Assembly (NCBI GenBank): GCA_010909165.1
Contig: MU008203.1
Location: forward strand, 248,001 to 312,000
Direction: 5' to 3'
DNA length: 64,000 bases
DNA from: Anthoceros angustus
Taxonomy: Eukaryota > Streptophyta > Anthocerotopsida > Anthocerotales > Anthocerotaceae
Shown here: positions 40,557 to 51,882 of the stretch, piece after piece
Layout: each line of letters opens with the position of its first letter
Numbering within the stretch: the stretch's first letter is position 1
Program-made: the position numbers and the translations under genes
The notes under the pieces: model-generated
Database searches by the model: none
Told to the model about the DNA's origin: nothing
What the model saw: only the letters and a program-made list of their open reading frames with translations

Positions 40557-40773
40557 TAGGTTCTACCTACCACGCGGTCCCAGACGGCAGCTTCACGACC
40601 CAGTCGTCTTGGTGTTGCAACAGTCTATACTCGCCGGCACCGGCAGCAAAAAACTTTTGGGGCAGACGCTGCTGTGGCTGTGGCCGGAGCCGTTACGCTT
40701 CGATCTCAACACTGCGTGATTTGTCTCCTCCATCGCTGAACAACCAACTCAAATGAAAACATAACCGAGCGAT
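40557..40773 (-). other. FkbM gene upstream region
   Basis: Short stretch between the FkbM start and the repeated block. Probably leader and promoter; no distinct element recognised. Confidence 0.4.
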
Positions 40774-41061
40774 GCAATGGAGTCAGGACCGAGCTGCAAC
40801 GGACAAACATGCTTAACCCCAGAACGTCCAAGGAGTTCAAATCGAGTCACTGCGTCCAGGTTTGAAGTTTGAATGGCATACTCCACATACCAGGAACCCG
40901 TCGTTCGGTCACGGATTGATTGACGGGCAGCCCGCGGGCAGGCGGTCACGAACGTTGGAAGCGACTATCACGGCCTAGCCTCGTGGAAGCCTGTCTGCCA
41001 CAAGAAGTGTGGAATGTTGAGCTGCTACAGGCGCCAAGGGCCTCACAGGGTCCCGATTTGA
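40774..41061. repeat. Diverged repeated block, copy 1
   Basis: Aligns in the same orientation with 48912-49157. Shared strings include GGAGTCAGGACCG, TGCAACGGACAAACATGCT, GGAACCCGTCGTTCGG, TCACGAACGT, GCCTCGTGGAAG and AATGTTGAGCTGC. Identity is roughly three in four by eye, with a few indels. It is non-coding on both strands. The pair brackets the transposon-rich segment 41.1-48.9 kb. Confidence 0.85.
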
Positions 41062-41080
41062 TCAACAATTCACCACGCCC

Positions 41081-41186
41081 CTTTTCTGCCAGTGAGCTGC
41101 ACAAAAACAACCTCCCTTCCTCAAGTCGGGACGTGATTGCAGATCCCTACACACTTCTGCTGGTGATGCAACACCAGGTTCATCCC
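41081..41186 (-). pseudogene. Broken fragment related to the WRC-gene winged-helix exon
   Basis: Matches 54328-54448 inside exon 3 of the WRC gene: CTTTTCTGxCAG, GAGCTGCACAA, AACCTCCCTTC, ATTGCAG and ACTTCTGC are shared in order. There is a deletion of about 10-12 bases. On the minus strand it reads PGVASPAEVCRDLQ..., against ELGALSAAEVRKELQ in the intact gene. It has no start or flanking exons, so it is a captured or relic fragment. It lies 20 bp from repeated block copy 1. Confidence 0.8.
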
Positions 41187-41699
41187 GCATATCTTTTGTG
41201 AGTTTTAGTCTCCTTGTAACGGAGGAAGTCTGTAAAATGTGTCCTAATTCAATTATCTTAGCAGCGATAAGAGATTTCAAGTATGCAAATCGTTATACTT
41301 CGAAATTTAGTTTCAAGTATCTATGGTCTTCTTCTTCCATCCTCGTGTTTTGAAGTGTTCATTTTAGTCTACAACATTCATTGAGATGGAGCTAGTACGC
41401 TCCTCTACTTACCGGTGTCCCAAGTTCAATTGGACTTTTTCTGCCTTCCCGTGCTACGAAAGAGATGGTTATGCCGGTACCCTGCGCCGTGCTTTACACA
41501 AGATGATATTCAAGATATCAATTTCCGGAAGCAGCTTTTCAACACACTTTATCATACTTGGCGCTAAAATATGGGCCAGAGTCTCTCCTCTTCCTCTTGG
41601 GCTAAGGTGGAAAAGGTATAAGCCTCTTTTATTCGGGCTCACATTATTTGTAAGCGCTCAACCCCCTTTAACTTGCCTCCTTTCCCCTTGAGCTTGATG
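41187..41699. other. Unassigned DNA leading into the LINE fragment
   Basis: A frame at 41386-41691 has no domain. It may be the 5' part of the truncated LINE copy, but it does not align well with the longer copy. Confidence 0.35.
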
Positions 41700-42606
41700 G
41701 TCTATTTGGCTTATCCTGTTTTCTTTACGCCTCCACCCCCTCGACATTACCACCCCCAGCTCTCTTCCCTACCATCTTCTTGCCTACAGGTCTTCCCACT
41801 CGCTTTGGCTCAACACTGACTCCTATGCATCTTTTTGTTGGTTCTCCCAAACCACTGTTCGATTTAACAGGCTCGAGTTTGAACCTTTTAGACTCCCAAT
41901 TTGGCCCACTTCCACCGCTTCCTCTTTCTCACCTCCCTCCCAACCATCTCAACCGGCGGGACCTCAAATTAAGATGCCTTCGTCTCACATGGTACCCCTC
42001 TCATTTGCCCCTCCTCTAATGCCCAGACTCCATTCCTACAAGGAGGAGTTTCGTGATAATCCCCCCTCTGGTTTCCTTGCTTTACCTCGTTTCCTCGGTT
42101 TCCCTCTCTCCTTCAAGCTGCGCACCCTCATTGGTCAATTCCGTGTTAGCTCCATCACCTCAATCGAAACGACCGCTGGCTTAAGCTTGCGCCTCCTTAG
42201 GATGCTCGCATTTGCAAACTCTGCTCCCTTGGCACTGAGTCTAAACCACACTTCCTCTTCTATTGCTCGGCCTATGCTTCTATTCGGGCTCGTTAGTGTC
42301 TTGTTGTCGAGTGTGCTGGTATTTCCTTGTGCGTACTCTTTTCCTTTCATAATCCTAAGCTCACTGATCTTTTTCTCTTCGAGCTTCTTGATTATCGGCA
42401 GACCTGTTGGACTCTTTACAAATTTTTTTCACTCTTTTTTTCTTCTTATAGCTTTCACTCTTTTTTTTGGGTCTTATCTCAAACAGTCTTTTATCCCTCT
42501 AGTTCAGACATATGTATGTGTATGCCGTGTTTCACCTTTGTTTACGCCGCATTGTTTCTGGTCCTTCCACGGTCTATGGACACAAATACAGTTATTGTTG
42601 TTGTAG
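41700..42606 (+). mobile_element. 5'-truncated non-LTR retrotransposon (LINE), copy A
   Basis: About 41860-42606 aligns with the 3' end of the longer copy at about 46320-47048. Shared strings include CGAGTTTGAACCTTTT, CCCAACCA, AAATTAAGATxCCTTCG and CTCATTGGTCAATT. The copy ends in TATTGTTGTTG, the same TTG-type tail as copy B. Only the C-terminal part of ORF2 and the 3' UTR remain, with stops throughout. 5' truncation is usual for target-primed insertion. Confidence 0.75.
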
Positions 42607-42654
42607 CATTGGTGGTCTAGTGGTGCGGAGTGGTCAGTTGGTTAGGTATCTAGG

Positions 42655-42836
42655 TGCAGAGCGGAGCGGAGCGTGCGGTGCGGTGCGGTGCGGAGCGGAG
42701 CGTGCGGTGCGGTGCGGAGCGTGCGGTGCGTTGCGAAGCGTGCGGTGCGGTGCGGAGCGTGCGGTGCGGTGCGTGCGGCGTGCGGTGCAGTGCGGGCGGT
42801 GCGGTGCGGTGCGTGCGGCGCGGAGCGGAGCGTGTG
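42655..42836 (+). repeat. GTGCG/GAGCG repeat at the LINE 5' end
   Basis: About 180 bp of GTGCG, GAGCG and GTGCGGT units arranged in higher-order blocks. It precedes ORF1 of copy B and may have served as its internal promoter. All long frames on both strands across it are compositional. Confidence 0.9.
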
Positions 42837-43082
42837 GAGGTTCGGTCGAGGCCTTGGTTTCAGTGGCGCCCGTCTTTGCACGGATTCGGCGTAGGTGCGG
42901 TGGTGTGGCTGGGGCTTCTTTTAGGTCCGACGTGCAGGGGGGTTTTTTCGGCCTTGGGGGCCCGTGCCCCCAGGTCGTGCTGTGGGGCCCTGCCCGACCC
43001 AAGGGTCTGGTAATTGGGCAACCTGCTTATGGCGCGCTAATTTCTCTTTCAGTGTTCTATTACGGTATTTTGGCAAGCGAGA

Positions 43083-44105
43083 ATGGCTCCAGCGGATGGC
43101 CTTAAAGAGTCCTCTCTTGAATCTAAGGTGCAATGTGACATGGCAGATCTGTTCTCCAGGGTTCATAGTCTTGAGGCAGGAGACTCTCATTTTGGAGGAC
43201 AAATACTTTCTTTCATGGAGTCTGTTACTATCTTGGAGGCTAGACTCGAAGATTTCTCTGCCAAGCACTCGGATCTATCTGATAGGTTTGAGGCCCTCCA
43301 GACAGCCAATGATTCCCTCCTCAATGAATTACGGCAAACACAGGCTGATGTTTTGAGCCTTCAGAATGGGAACACCTTATTGCAGACTTCTCTAGACACT
43401 TTCCGCATGGATATGACTGCCCAACATGCTGATCTTCAGACATCTCTTAAGGAGCTCACAGGGAAGATTTCTGAGCAGGCTAATATGATCTCTAAGCACG
43501 TTGAGCTGACCACAATTCCACACTCTACTCCGGCTACCACGTTTGACCTACCTGGCCTTTTGGAGAAGGTTGAAATTATTGTTGAAGACAAATTAACTTC
43601 TATCCGTACTGGCATGTCCAAGAATGATGAGGTTATTCAAGAATTGCAGGATAGGCCCCTTGCCCTGACCCGATCTTTTGCCGTCACGGCGCGAACTACT
43701 GCTATTCGCTACCATTTGAGTCCGCGATCGCGATAAGCGATCTCGAAACCTCCGACAGGATATCGGAACTACTCGAGAAAGTCTGTAAGGGATTTTTTGG
43801 CTGATGTTATCAAGATCGATGTTCGGTTCCAACACGCTTGGAGAGTGGGTAAGGACCATTCTCGATCCCCCACTTACATTGTGCGTTTTTTTACTCTTGA
43901 GGACAGGTTGCATGTGTTACGTGCACGCACAAACTTGAAAGGCCAAGATATATTTGTCAACCCTGACCTTACTCCTCTCCAATGGGAACGCAAGAAGCAA
44001 TTGTTGCTTGACTGTAAGAAGGCAAAATCAGAGGGTATGGTGGCTTATTTCATCGATGATGACCTAGTTATACGGGAACCCAAGACTACCGCGCATGTCC
44101 CGTAG
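43083..44105 (+). pseudogene. LINE ORF1 (coiled coil plus RNA-binding region), frameshifted
   Basis: 43083-43736 encodes a heptad-rich coiled coil (ARLEDFSAKHSDLSDRFEAL onward). After at least one frameshift, 43797-44105 continues with an RRM/CTD-like part containing VRFFTLEDRLHVLRA and the NPDLTPLQWERKKQLL motif. That motif is typical of L1-type ORF1 nucleic-acid-binding proteins. The protein would package element RNA. Confidence 0.75.
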
Positions 44106-45299
44106 GGATGCGGAGCCCGTGATGGCATCCTCCGCCTGGCTTCTTGGAATTGCAACGGATCTATCAATCTACACCGGCGGAATGCTTGATCTCCTCACGG
44201 GCGGGATTGCGGGATATTGTGTTTCTATCGAGACTCATGAGCATCATACCCGCCCCTTAGGCCGTTCTCCGGATATTCATGTTTTCTACCTTTAGACACC
44301 ATGTCTCCAAAGAACTCTCCCAAGGCTTTGGGTATTGCTTGCTATTTCGGAGTCCTTGACTCCTTTTATCTCCTTATTCGTCATGACGAGCTTAGCTCCT
44401 CCGGGTTCAATTGTCACGCTTTTCTCTTCTCACCGTGACTTATATGTTGGCGTCATTTACTTCCCTCAAGGTCCTCCAAATATGCTCGGTAATCCATATG
44501 CGGATCTCTAAGTCCATCTCAGTTTTCCCCTATTGCGATATTCTTCTCGTTGGGGACTTCAACGCTTGGACCGTCAACAAGTCGCTATCTATGATTCCTT
44601 GATTTCGACAAAATTTCTCACCGGATCCTCGACCTCGGGCTCGATCGGTCTTCCTCGACACCCATCCACTAAATTCCTATGGTGTTGCCCTTTACGCCTT
44701 GAATCCCACAACATGGTCATTTTCAACGGACTCCCGTTGGACAACAGTAATTCTTTCTTTAGCAGCGATGGTTCCTCTTCTAGCAGGTTGGATTATGTTA
44801 TTGGTGACGTCGGCCTTCTCTCGCGTATTTCTAGGCTCTGGACTCTGGACTCCACATGTTTGGAGTCTGACCATGCTGCTGATTGTTTTGATCTTTGTTC
44901 CTCCGCCCCCTCAGGATCCCCCTCCCCCCTCCCACTGTCTCTCCACCAGATTCACCTTTCCACAAGACCTTGTACCCCAATTTTCCAGCTTGCTCCGCTC
45001 CTCCCTTGCTTCCATTCCCCCATCCTCCCTTTTCTTGCTACCGCCACTTCCGCCTTTCCTTTTCCCCTCTTTCCTTTCCTTTCAAATTTTGCCATCCTCC
45101 CGTGCAAACCAACCCCCGCCATCCTCGGTTTGATGCGGATTGTAAGCGCATGCGCTCTCAATTGCATCTCACTTTGCGCCAACTTAATCTCCTCCCGGAT
45201 CCCATCATTCCGCTCTTTACAAAGCCACCCAAGCCTTACAAAGCCTTCATCTCCATGAAAAGTCCCAATTCATCCAAGTGAACACACCGTCTTATCTCT

Positions 45300-46440
45300 C
45301 TTGAGCGTCCCCCGGTGGCTCTGCCTTTTGGAAGGAATTCCACAACCGCTCACCCATTCTTCTCAAAGCCACTCCTGAACTCCTCTCCTATGTTCATAGT
45401 CTTTACCACATCCCCTCTGCCTTCCCTGCCCCTGATTCCTCTGATCCTGGTCTCAGGGTTTTCACTGCCAATCTCGTTGCCCGTGCTATCCGAAGCTCAA
45501 GTGGTACCATCGACCCTAATGGTATCCACAGGGATTTATTCCGGTTCTTGACTCTACCTCCTTCTCCTCGCATCTTGCCTCTGTTTAATGATGCTTTGTC
45601 TTTCGGTTTCCGATCCTTGGTGTGAGAATGATATCCACTCCATTCTCAAGGTGGAGACCCTTATCTCCCTTCTAATTACCGATTTATCACCGTGGAGTCT
45701 ATCTATGCTAAGATCTTTAGCTCTAGTTTGGAGATCTTGACTACTTCTGGTGAGGAGGCTAAGGTGCGTGCTCGGGGCCAAGCGGTTTCGCCCGGTCGAA
45801 TACTTTGGATCATCTTTTAGGGGCGGAAATCGACATCAAGCTTATCCCAAGGCATAGAGTTGAAAGCGTGCTTAAAGTCAACAAAACATAAGTGTGTGAG
45901 ACTGTTAAGATGCCTCCTCATTTGTGGCATCTTGCTACCCTTCTCTACAAAAGGGTCTTTGCTCGAATCAAGACTCCCGTGGTTTGTCTTCCCACGGATC
46001 CTATCCAACTTGGCGTCATGAGGCGACCCTTTGTCCCCAAATCTCTTTGGGTTGTATATTGATGAGCTTGAGGAATGGCTTCTTCGATCTGGCGACCCTG
46101 GTGCTCGGCTATTTCTGGAAAGTATTCCTATCCTCCTATATGCGGATGATATTGTTCTTTTATCTCATTCCCCGGAGGGCCCGCAAAAGCAACTGGATGG
46201 TTTATCCCTTTTTTGCAAAATCAAGGGTCTCTTTGTTAATCTGCGCAAGACCAAGATTATGCGGTTCAACACTCGGGATTACAAGGGGGATTTTTGCTGG
46301 CTTTCTCAAGCTGCCAACTGGCTTAGAAGATTCGAGTTTGAACCTTTTCGACTTCCTGCTTGGCCCTCTCCCTCCTCCCAACTCCCCCTTTCTCACATTC
46401 CCCCCAACCACTCCATTCGCAGGAATTTTCCCTTAAATTA
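45300..46440 (+). pseudogene. LINE ORF2 reverse transcriptase remnant
   Basis: Interrupted reading frames carry RT fingers and palm relics. The best preserved stretch is 46031-46300, with YADD and the following KIKGLFVNLRKTKIMRFNT (RT thumb side). Upstream endonuclease remnants are present but poorly readable. A 5' part of this ORF is too decayed to bound exactly. Confidence 0.7.
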
Positions 46441-47459
46441 AGATACCTTCGCCTCACCTGGTCCCCTCTTTCCTTTTCCCCCCCTCTCACTTCTAGACTC
46501 CGCTTTTACAAAGACGAGCTCCGAGTTAATCCTCCCTCCGTAATTTCCTACCCTGCCTCGCTACCTCAGTTCCCCCCTTTCCTTCAAACTCCGCACACTC
46601 ATTGGTCAATTTCTTGTTAGCTCCCACCACCTCCGGATTGAGACCGACCGTTGGCTCAAGCCTACCCCTCCCCTAGACGATAGGATCGCAAGCTTTGCTC
46701 CTTGGATCACGAATCAATCACACTTCCTCTTTATTGTCCCGCCTATGCCGATATTCGGTCTCGTTACTCTCTTCTTTTGAGTGTGCTTTCATTGCAGATT
46801 TTCTCTTTCCACATTCCTAGGCTCTCTGGACTATGTCTCTCTGAGCTTCTTGATCTTCGGCAGTCCTTGTTGGACTCCTTGTAGTCTTCGCCTTCTTTTC
46901 TGCTTCCCTCATATTGGTACTGCTTCTCTAGTTCAGACGTATGTAAGTGTACTCGGTTTTTAAACCTCTTTTACGCTGTACTATCTCTGTCCCATGATGG
47001 TTCTTCCATCTTAGTGAACATAAATAAAGTTGTTGTTGTTGTTGTTGGTGACATGGACACCATTGTTGGTTTCATTGCAGGTTCGATCCTCGGCCAGTGC
47101 TTTCATTCATACCTTACTTCCAAAGTTCAATTGTCGGACAGCGCTTTCATCCATACCTTGCTTCCAAAGTTTAAAAGCTGTCTTGATTTTATTTCATTTT
47201 GATGGCACCTCTTTAGTTCTCGTTGTCAAGTTTCCATCTTCTAGGTCAGCAAGTTACTCTCGAATCTCTGAAACCAACGTCTGCTTAGCATGCCATGCGG
47301 AAGGCACCGGTGCCAGGGAGGAAGGGCCTTCCGGAAGGGACCGGAAGGGACCGGAAGGGTCTGCTTGCTTCCTTGGCTTGTGTGCTTCTCATAAGAGGTT
47401 GAAGGAAGGGAGGTACGTTTTCCCAAGGGGCCAGGCCAAATGCCTACATGTTGGCCTTC

Positions 47460-48830
47460 CATCGTTTTGGCGCATGCCCAGCATGGATCTGTATCGACAG
47501 ATGAAGAGTTCGGCAGTGAAGACAGACAGCCATGCGTTTGTGGCCGTCCTCAAGACTTGTTCCAGTGGAGAGGATTTGGTATCTGGGAAGGAGGTGCATG
47601 CGGATGTTCTGGCAAGTGGTATGAAGGCCAACATCTATGTCGGCAGCAGCCTGGTGAGAGACGGTCGCAGGACGGTCGCAGAGTCTTGAATAATTTGCTG
47701 ACTGTCTGACAGAATGCAACAGGAAGGGCTGACTTGAACTGGTCCATTTTTGTTCGTGTGCCTCCTGAATGGATGTGCAACATTCCGAGATCTACATACA
47801 GGGAAGCACTCCTTGCGGTGAGTCGTGGGAGTGGTCTGGAAGCTGATGTGGTGTTGGGAATTGCGCTTGTGGACATGCATTCGAAGTGTGGGAGCTTGGA
47901 TGGGGCTCGGACAGTGTTCGAAGGACTGCCCAACAGAGACGTAGTCACATAGAATGCCAAGATAGCAGGATACTCGCAACATGGACTGGGTACCAGGCTT
48001 GTGCTAGTGTCGGAGCACTGCATCAGGGAATAGAGCGTCCTGCACAGACTCGTGAAGGAGGCCTAGGTTCGAAGGTGTATGTCGGTAGCAGCTTGGTTGA
48101 GATGTATGCAGCATCTGGGAGCAGGAGGGAGTCTCGTCGACTGTTTGACAGCTTGTCCACCAAAGACATAGTGATATGGAATGCTTTGCTTAATGGCTAT
48201 GCTACATGGCGACGGTCTGAAGGCTATGGAGTGTTTGGAGTGTTTTGAAGACATCTATCGGGAAGGATATGTGCCTAACGAAGCTACCTTTACCTGCCTT
48301 CATGTAAGCCTGGCCCTGGAAGGGCAGCGGTATTTCAGGATGATGCTTGAGGAGTATGGTATTGACCCCAGGTAGTGTCACTATAACTGCATGGTTGACA
48401 TCACTGTGAAGTGCCTGCAAAAGTCACAATGATTCCGAGCGGGGCAAGCGCTGCTTCGACCATCTTGTCAAATTGGAACCTGAAAGCGCATCCACGAACG
48501 TTCTCTTGGGCAACATCTATGCAAATGCAATCAGGTGGAATGATGTAGACCGAATAGAGAGCCTGAGGAAGTCTTCACATGCTCGGAAGACGCCTGCAAA
48601 GGTGTCCATTGAAGTGGGAAACAGGTTGCACCAGTTCAGTGGGGGAGGAGGTCTGACATCTCATCAAAACTGGAAAGCGTGAATTGGAGGTTGAAAGAGG
48701 AAGATGGGCACATAGCACCAACTCTGTTGGTGCTAAAGGCAGTATCTGAGCAGGGGAAGGAAGATGCTTTGTGTGATCATGCAGAAGAACTTGCCCTGGC
48801 AGGTGGTATCCTGAACTACCTATACACTAC
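47460..48830 (+). pseudogene. Decayed PLS-class pentatricopeptide repeat gene
   Basis: Scattered frames in order match a PPR protein: SHAFVAVLKTCSSGEDLVSGKEVHADVL...IYVGSSLV, then VVLGIALVDMHSKCGSLDGARTVFEGLPNRDVV, and AWLRCMQHLG-type remains. YREGYVPNEATFTCLHV follows, then an E domain (LEPESASTNVLLGNIYA...W) and an E+ region (KEDALCDHAEELALAGGIL). Such proteins bind organelle RNA and guide C-to-U editing. Here several stops and frameshifts break it, and most internal repeats are lost. It lies directly after LINE copy B with no intron seen. Confidence 0.85.
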
Positions 48831-48911
48831 ACCAACTACACCAAAAACACCATTACCAATACACTACACCTAGATTTAACAAGTCCACAGGCCCCAACGG
48901 AACTTCACCGG
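48831..48911. other. Short link between PPR pseudogene and repeated block copy 2
   Basis: Contains ACACTACACCAACTACACC short repeats and no gene. Confidence 0.4.
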
Positions 48912-49157
48912 GCAATGAAAGGGAGTCAGGACCGGGTTGCAACGGACAAACATGCTCACTTCAGACCACGTGCAGGTTTTAATGGCACAAGGTACTGGAA
49001 CCCGTCGTTCGGAGCCGGGTTGATTTAACGGGCAGGCGATCACGAACGTCGGAAGCGTCCGTCAGGGCCCGGCCTCGTGGAAGACGGTCTTCCACCAGGA
49101 GTGTCCAATGTTGAGCTGCCACGCCCGGGCGCGAGGGACGTCAGGGTCGCGATTTGA
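48912..49157. repeat. Diverged repeated block, copy 2
   Basis: Direct-orientation partner of 40774-41061, somewhat shorter through indels. It ends about 320 bp before the LCAT-like start codon and so overlaps that gene's likely promoter region. Confidence 0.85.
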
Positions 49158-49476
49158 CACGCTGCGTGCAAGAAGCGTTTTCCGCATTAGGCGGCATTGC
49201 GCGGGTTGGTGTTTGCTGGCACGCAGCGATGTAGACAGGGGGGAGAAAGCGAGGATATGCAATTCGGGCGGCTCGGGATTCTTCCAAGTAAGCGTACCAG
49301 AGCCGCCAGAATGTTGATGAGGAAAATGCCAGCCCTTCTGCTGCAGAAGCAAACGGAACTTGTCCCTAGCTGCCTGGCAGATGCACGGCTTTGCTTGAGG
49401 ATTGTGACGTTTCTCTTGCAGGACGAAGACCTTGCTTGAAGACGTAGGTTGAACGACTTTTTCGCGGAGGGAAGCC
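49158..49476 (+). promoter_or_regulatory. Likely 5' region of the LCAT-like gene
   Basis: No recognised element apart from being directly upstream. A minus-strand frame at 49187-49516 overlaps the start codon and has no domain. Confidence 0.3.
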
Positions 49477-51103
49477 ATGGCAGCTGAAGCGGTCTTTCGT
49501 TGCTCTTCCGTTTCAATGTGTCTGGCTCTTGCTTGTCTTCTCTGTAACCCGGCTCCTCATGCCAGGGCTGCTGCCGCTCCTACCTGGTCCCCAGATTTGT
49601 CCACAAGTTCCTACCTGCGATGCGTACGGAACGCGCTCTCGATGAGCTGCGGTCATTATGGAGCCAGGTTGATGGGAATCCATCGTCCTGTGCACGATGG
49701 ACTCACCTTCACGGCCAGGTTTCGCGAGTGCAGAAGCCGGGGAGCTAGGGCCGCCCTGCACAGTTCGGATGTGGAGTTGGCCCCGGTTATTCTCGTTCCA
49801 GGCGCAGGTGGTAACCAGCTGGAAGTGAAGCTTGACAACAATAAGTACAAGGCCGGGAGCTTTTGGTGTCTTGTATACGACCGGAGCAACTATTTTCGCC
49901 TGTGGCTGGACGTTTTCTCACTAATCCCTCCTCTGACGTCGTGTTTTGCTGAAAGAATTCAGCTCCTGTATGATCCCGATTCCGACAGCTACCGAAACAA
50001 CGAGGGCGTCTCGTCCAGGGTTCCCTACTTTGGCAGCACTCAGGGCATGCAATATTTGGATCCCAACTTCAAGTAAGCTCTTTCGAAGAGTGATTTTGTC
50101 TCTTGCATACGGCTTGGGTGGTAACTTTTCTTGCTAGTATATGATGTGTTCTTTCCACTTGCTGTTGTATTGAACCACCGGTGTATTGATCTGCTGCAGA
50201 TCTCTGTCCCCTTACATGTCAGGATTGGTTGCTGCTCTGGAAAATGAAGGGTACGTCGACAATGAGTCTTTGTTTGGGGCACCCTATGATTTCAGATATG
50301 CACCAGGGCCAAATCCGAGCGAGGTGGCTCGCACGTATCTAAAAGACCTGCAACTTCTTATAGAGTCCGCATATTCTAAGAATCGTAACCAAAAGGTGGT
50401 GGTCGTGGCACATAGCTTAGGAGGTTTGTGGACGCATTATTTCTTGAAACAGCAACCGGAGCAATGGCTGGAGAAGTACGTCAGCCACTTCGTTTCTGTC
50501 TCGACTCCTTGGGGTGGCACTGTTGATCAGATGAAAACTTATGCTTCTGGGACCAACCAAGGTGTCAGTATTCTGGACCCTCTTACCTTTCGGGATGAGC
50601 AACGCAGCTCAGAAAGTAACCTTTGGCTTTTGCCTGTGCCACGAGTTTTCGGAGCAGCTCCTCTGGTGGTTACTCCTTCCAGAAGTTACAGTGCGTATGA
50701 TATGGAGGACTTCTTTCATGACATTGGTTTTCCTGAAGGCATTGCTCCCTACAAATCCAGGATCCCCTCGCTATCTGATAAGTTGGAGGCCCCGAAGGTG
50801 CCAACTTCTGTCATCTATGCACGGGGTGCCAAAACAGCTGAAACTCTTCTATACAATGCAGGCACTTTTGACCAGTACTCGGGAATTGTCTACGGCGATG
50901 GGGACGGAACTGTCAACACTGCGAGCCTGACTGCAGTACTGGAAGACTGGCAGGCGACAGGGAGTCAGGCATTGCGGGTCGTTGAGCTGAACAGCACAAC
51001 CCACAGCGGCTGTCTGCTGGATTCCGCTGCCCTTCAGCTCATCGTAGGAGAGATACTGCGGAAGGATGCGCAATCGGATGCGGTTTCGCTAGCTGCTGAT
51101 TAG
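49477..51103 (+). CDS. Lecithin:cholesterol acyltransferase-like enzyme
   Basis: Member of the LCAT/PDAT alpha/beta-hydrolase family, which moves or releases fatty acyl groups on phospholipids. Exons 49477-50072 and 50200-51103 encode 499 residues. An N-terminal hydrophobic stretch ending near AHARAAA is a probable signal peptide. PVILVPGAGGNQLE near 105 is the family's oxyanion/lid-side motif. The catalytic Ser is in AHSLGG (about Ser271), the acid in GDGDGTVN (about 431-438) and the His in TTHSG (about His467). The order PYDFRYAP and STPWGGT also match plant LCAT1-type proteins, not the longer membrane-bound PDAT type. The intron is GT-AG with phase 2. Substrate (sterol ester synthesis or phospholipase A activity) cannot be told from sequence. 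Confidence 0.93.
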
Positions 51104-51882
51104 TGCCTAATGTAGTTCAGCAGACAAGCTTGTAAATCCATTTTGCTCGTCCTGGACGCTGTGAATTGGCTTCATTGAATTCTAAACGGAGATTTGGGGC
51201 AGGACGCCCTGCCGCGATGAACTCCCGGAGCCTGGCTAAGATTTTTGCGTGCGCACCAAATCCCCAGATCCATTGCCTCTTGGCGGAAAGCTGCTCTTGC
51301 GCAGCCATGCTGTGACAAGGGACTGCAACTGGTGTCTTGTCACATGAGCACTGAGGGCCTGCAGGCTCATTCCGCAACACCGCAACAACGGTAGGAGAGG
51401 GCATTTATGTATCTGCAGATATACTAAAAATAGGTGTCGCAGCGGTGCCTGTATGATGTATGTATGTGCTTAATCGTCTGCAAGGCGCACGTCGTTGCTA
51501 CACTGACGAGCGCTTTCCCATTCTCTTCAAGTTCTGCAGCTTCCACGTCAAAGGCATGTCAAGTGGGTGTCTGTAGATGAGCACTTGTAACCGATGAGAT
51601 AGCAAAAGCCTCTCGGACTGCTGAGCCTGGGCTGCCATATCTAAAAGATATTTTTGAGCCTGTGACGAGAGAACCTGCAACCGCATGTCGTTTATCCGGA
51701 CCGTGGCAAGTTGCAAGCACAATGTCAGCCACAGTTTAACTAGTAGTGGATTCGTGGGCACAAGCAACAGTGCCTCCCTGCTTCAGTGCCTATATTGAAG
51801 GGTAAATATAGGCACGGGATGCTGTGAGCCTCTGAGCCTCTGAGCCTCTGTGCCGCACTGCCCAGGCCTGACGACGGCGTCT

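Larger units (their letters stand above)
42607..47052 (+). mobile_element. Nearly full-length but decayed LINE, copy B
   Basis: Order along the plus strand: GC-rich 5' repeat (42655-42836), ORF1 at 43083-44105, endonuclease remnants 44110-45000, reverse transcriptase remnants to about 46300, then the 3' end and a GTT repeat tail near 47028-47050. The RT core motif is visible as PILLYADDIVLLSHS near 46117-46160, preceded by LYIDELEEW. It lacks LTRs, so it is a non-LTR element of the L1-like kind with two ORFs. Multiple frameshifts and stops in both ORFs mean it cannot move on its own. It starts at or very near where copy A ends. Confidence 0.85.

Noticed and set aside
42607-42655. tRNA-like GGTGGTCTAGTGGT at the LINE junction
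   Set aside because: An A-box-like string without a B-box at the right distance; no cloverleaf.
42634-43013. Ala/Pro/His-rich and Arg/Cys-rich frames near 42.7 kb
   Set aside because: Compositional consequence of the GTGCG/GAGCG array at the LINE 5' end.
49187-49516. Resemblance between a minus-strand frame here (AGIFLINIL) and the FkbM membrane segment (AGIFLGQF)
   Set aside because: Only about 16 bases agree, the order relative to the repeated blocks is reversed, and the rest does not align.
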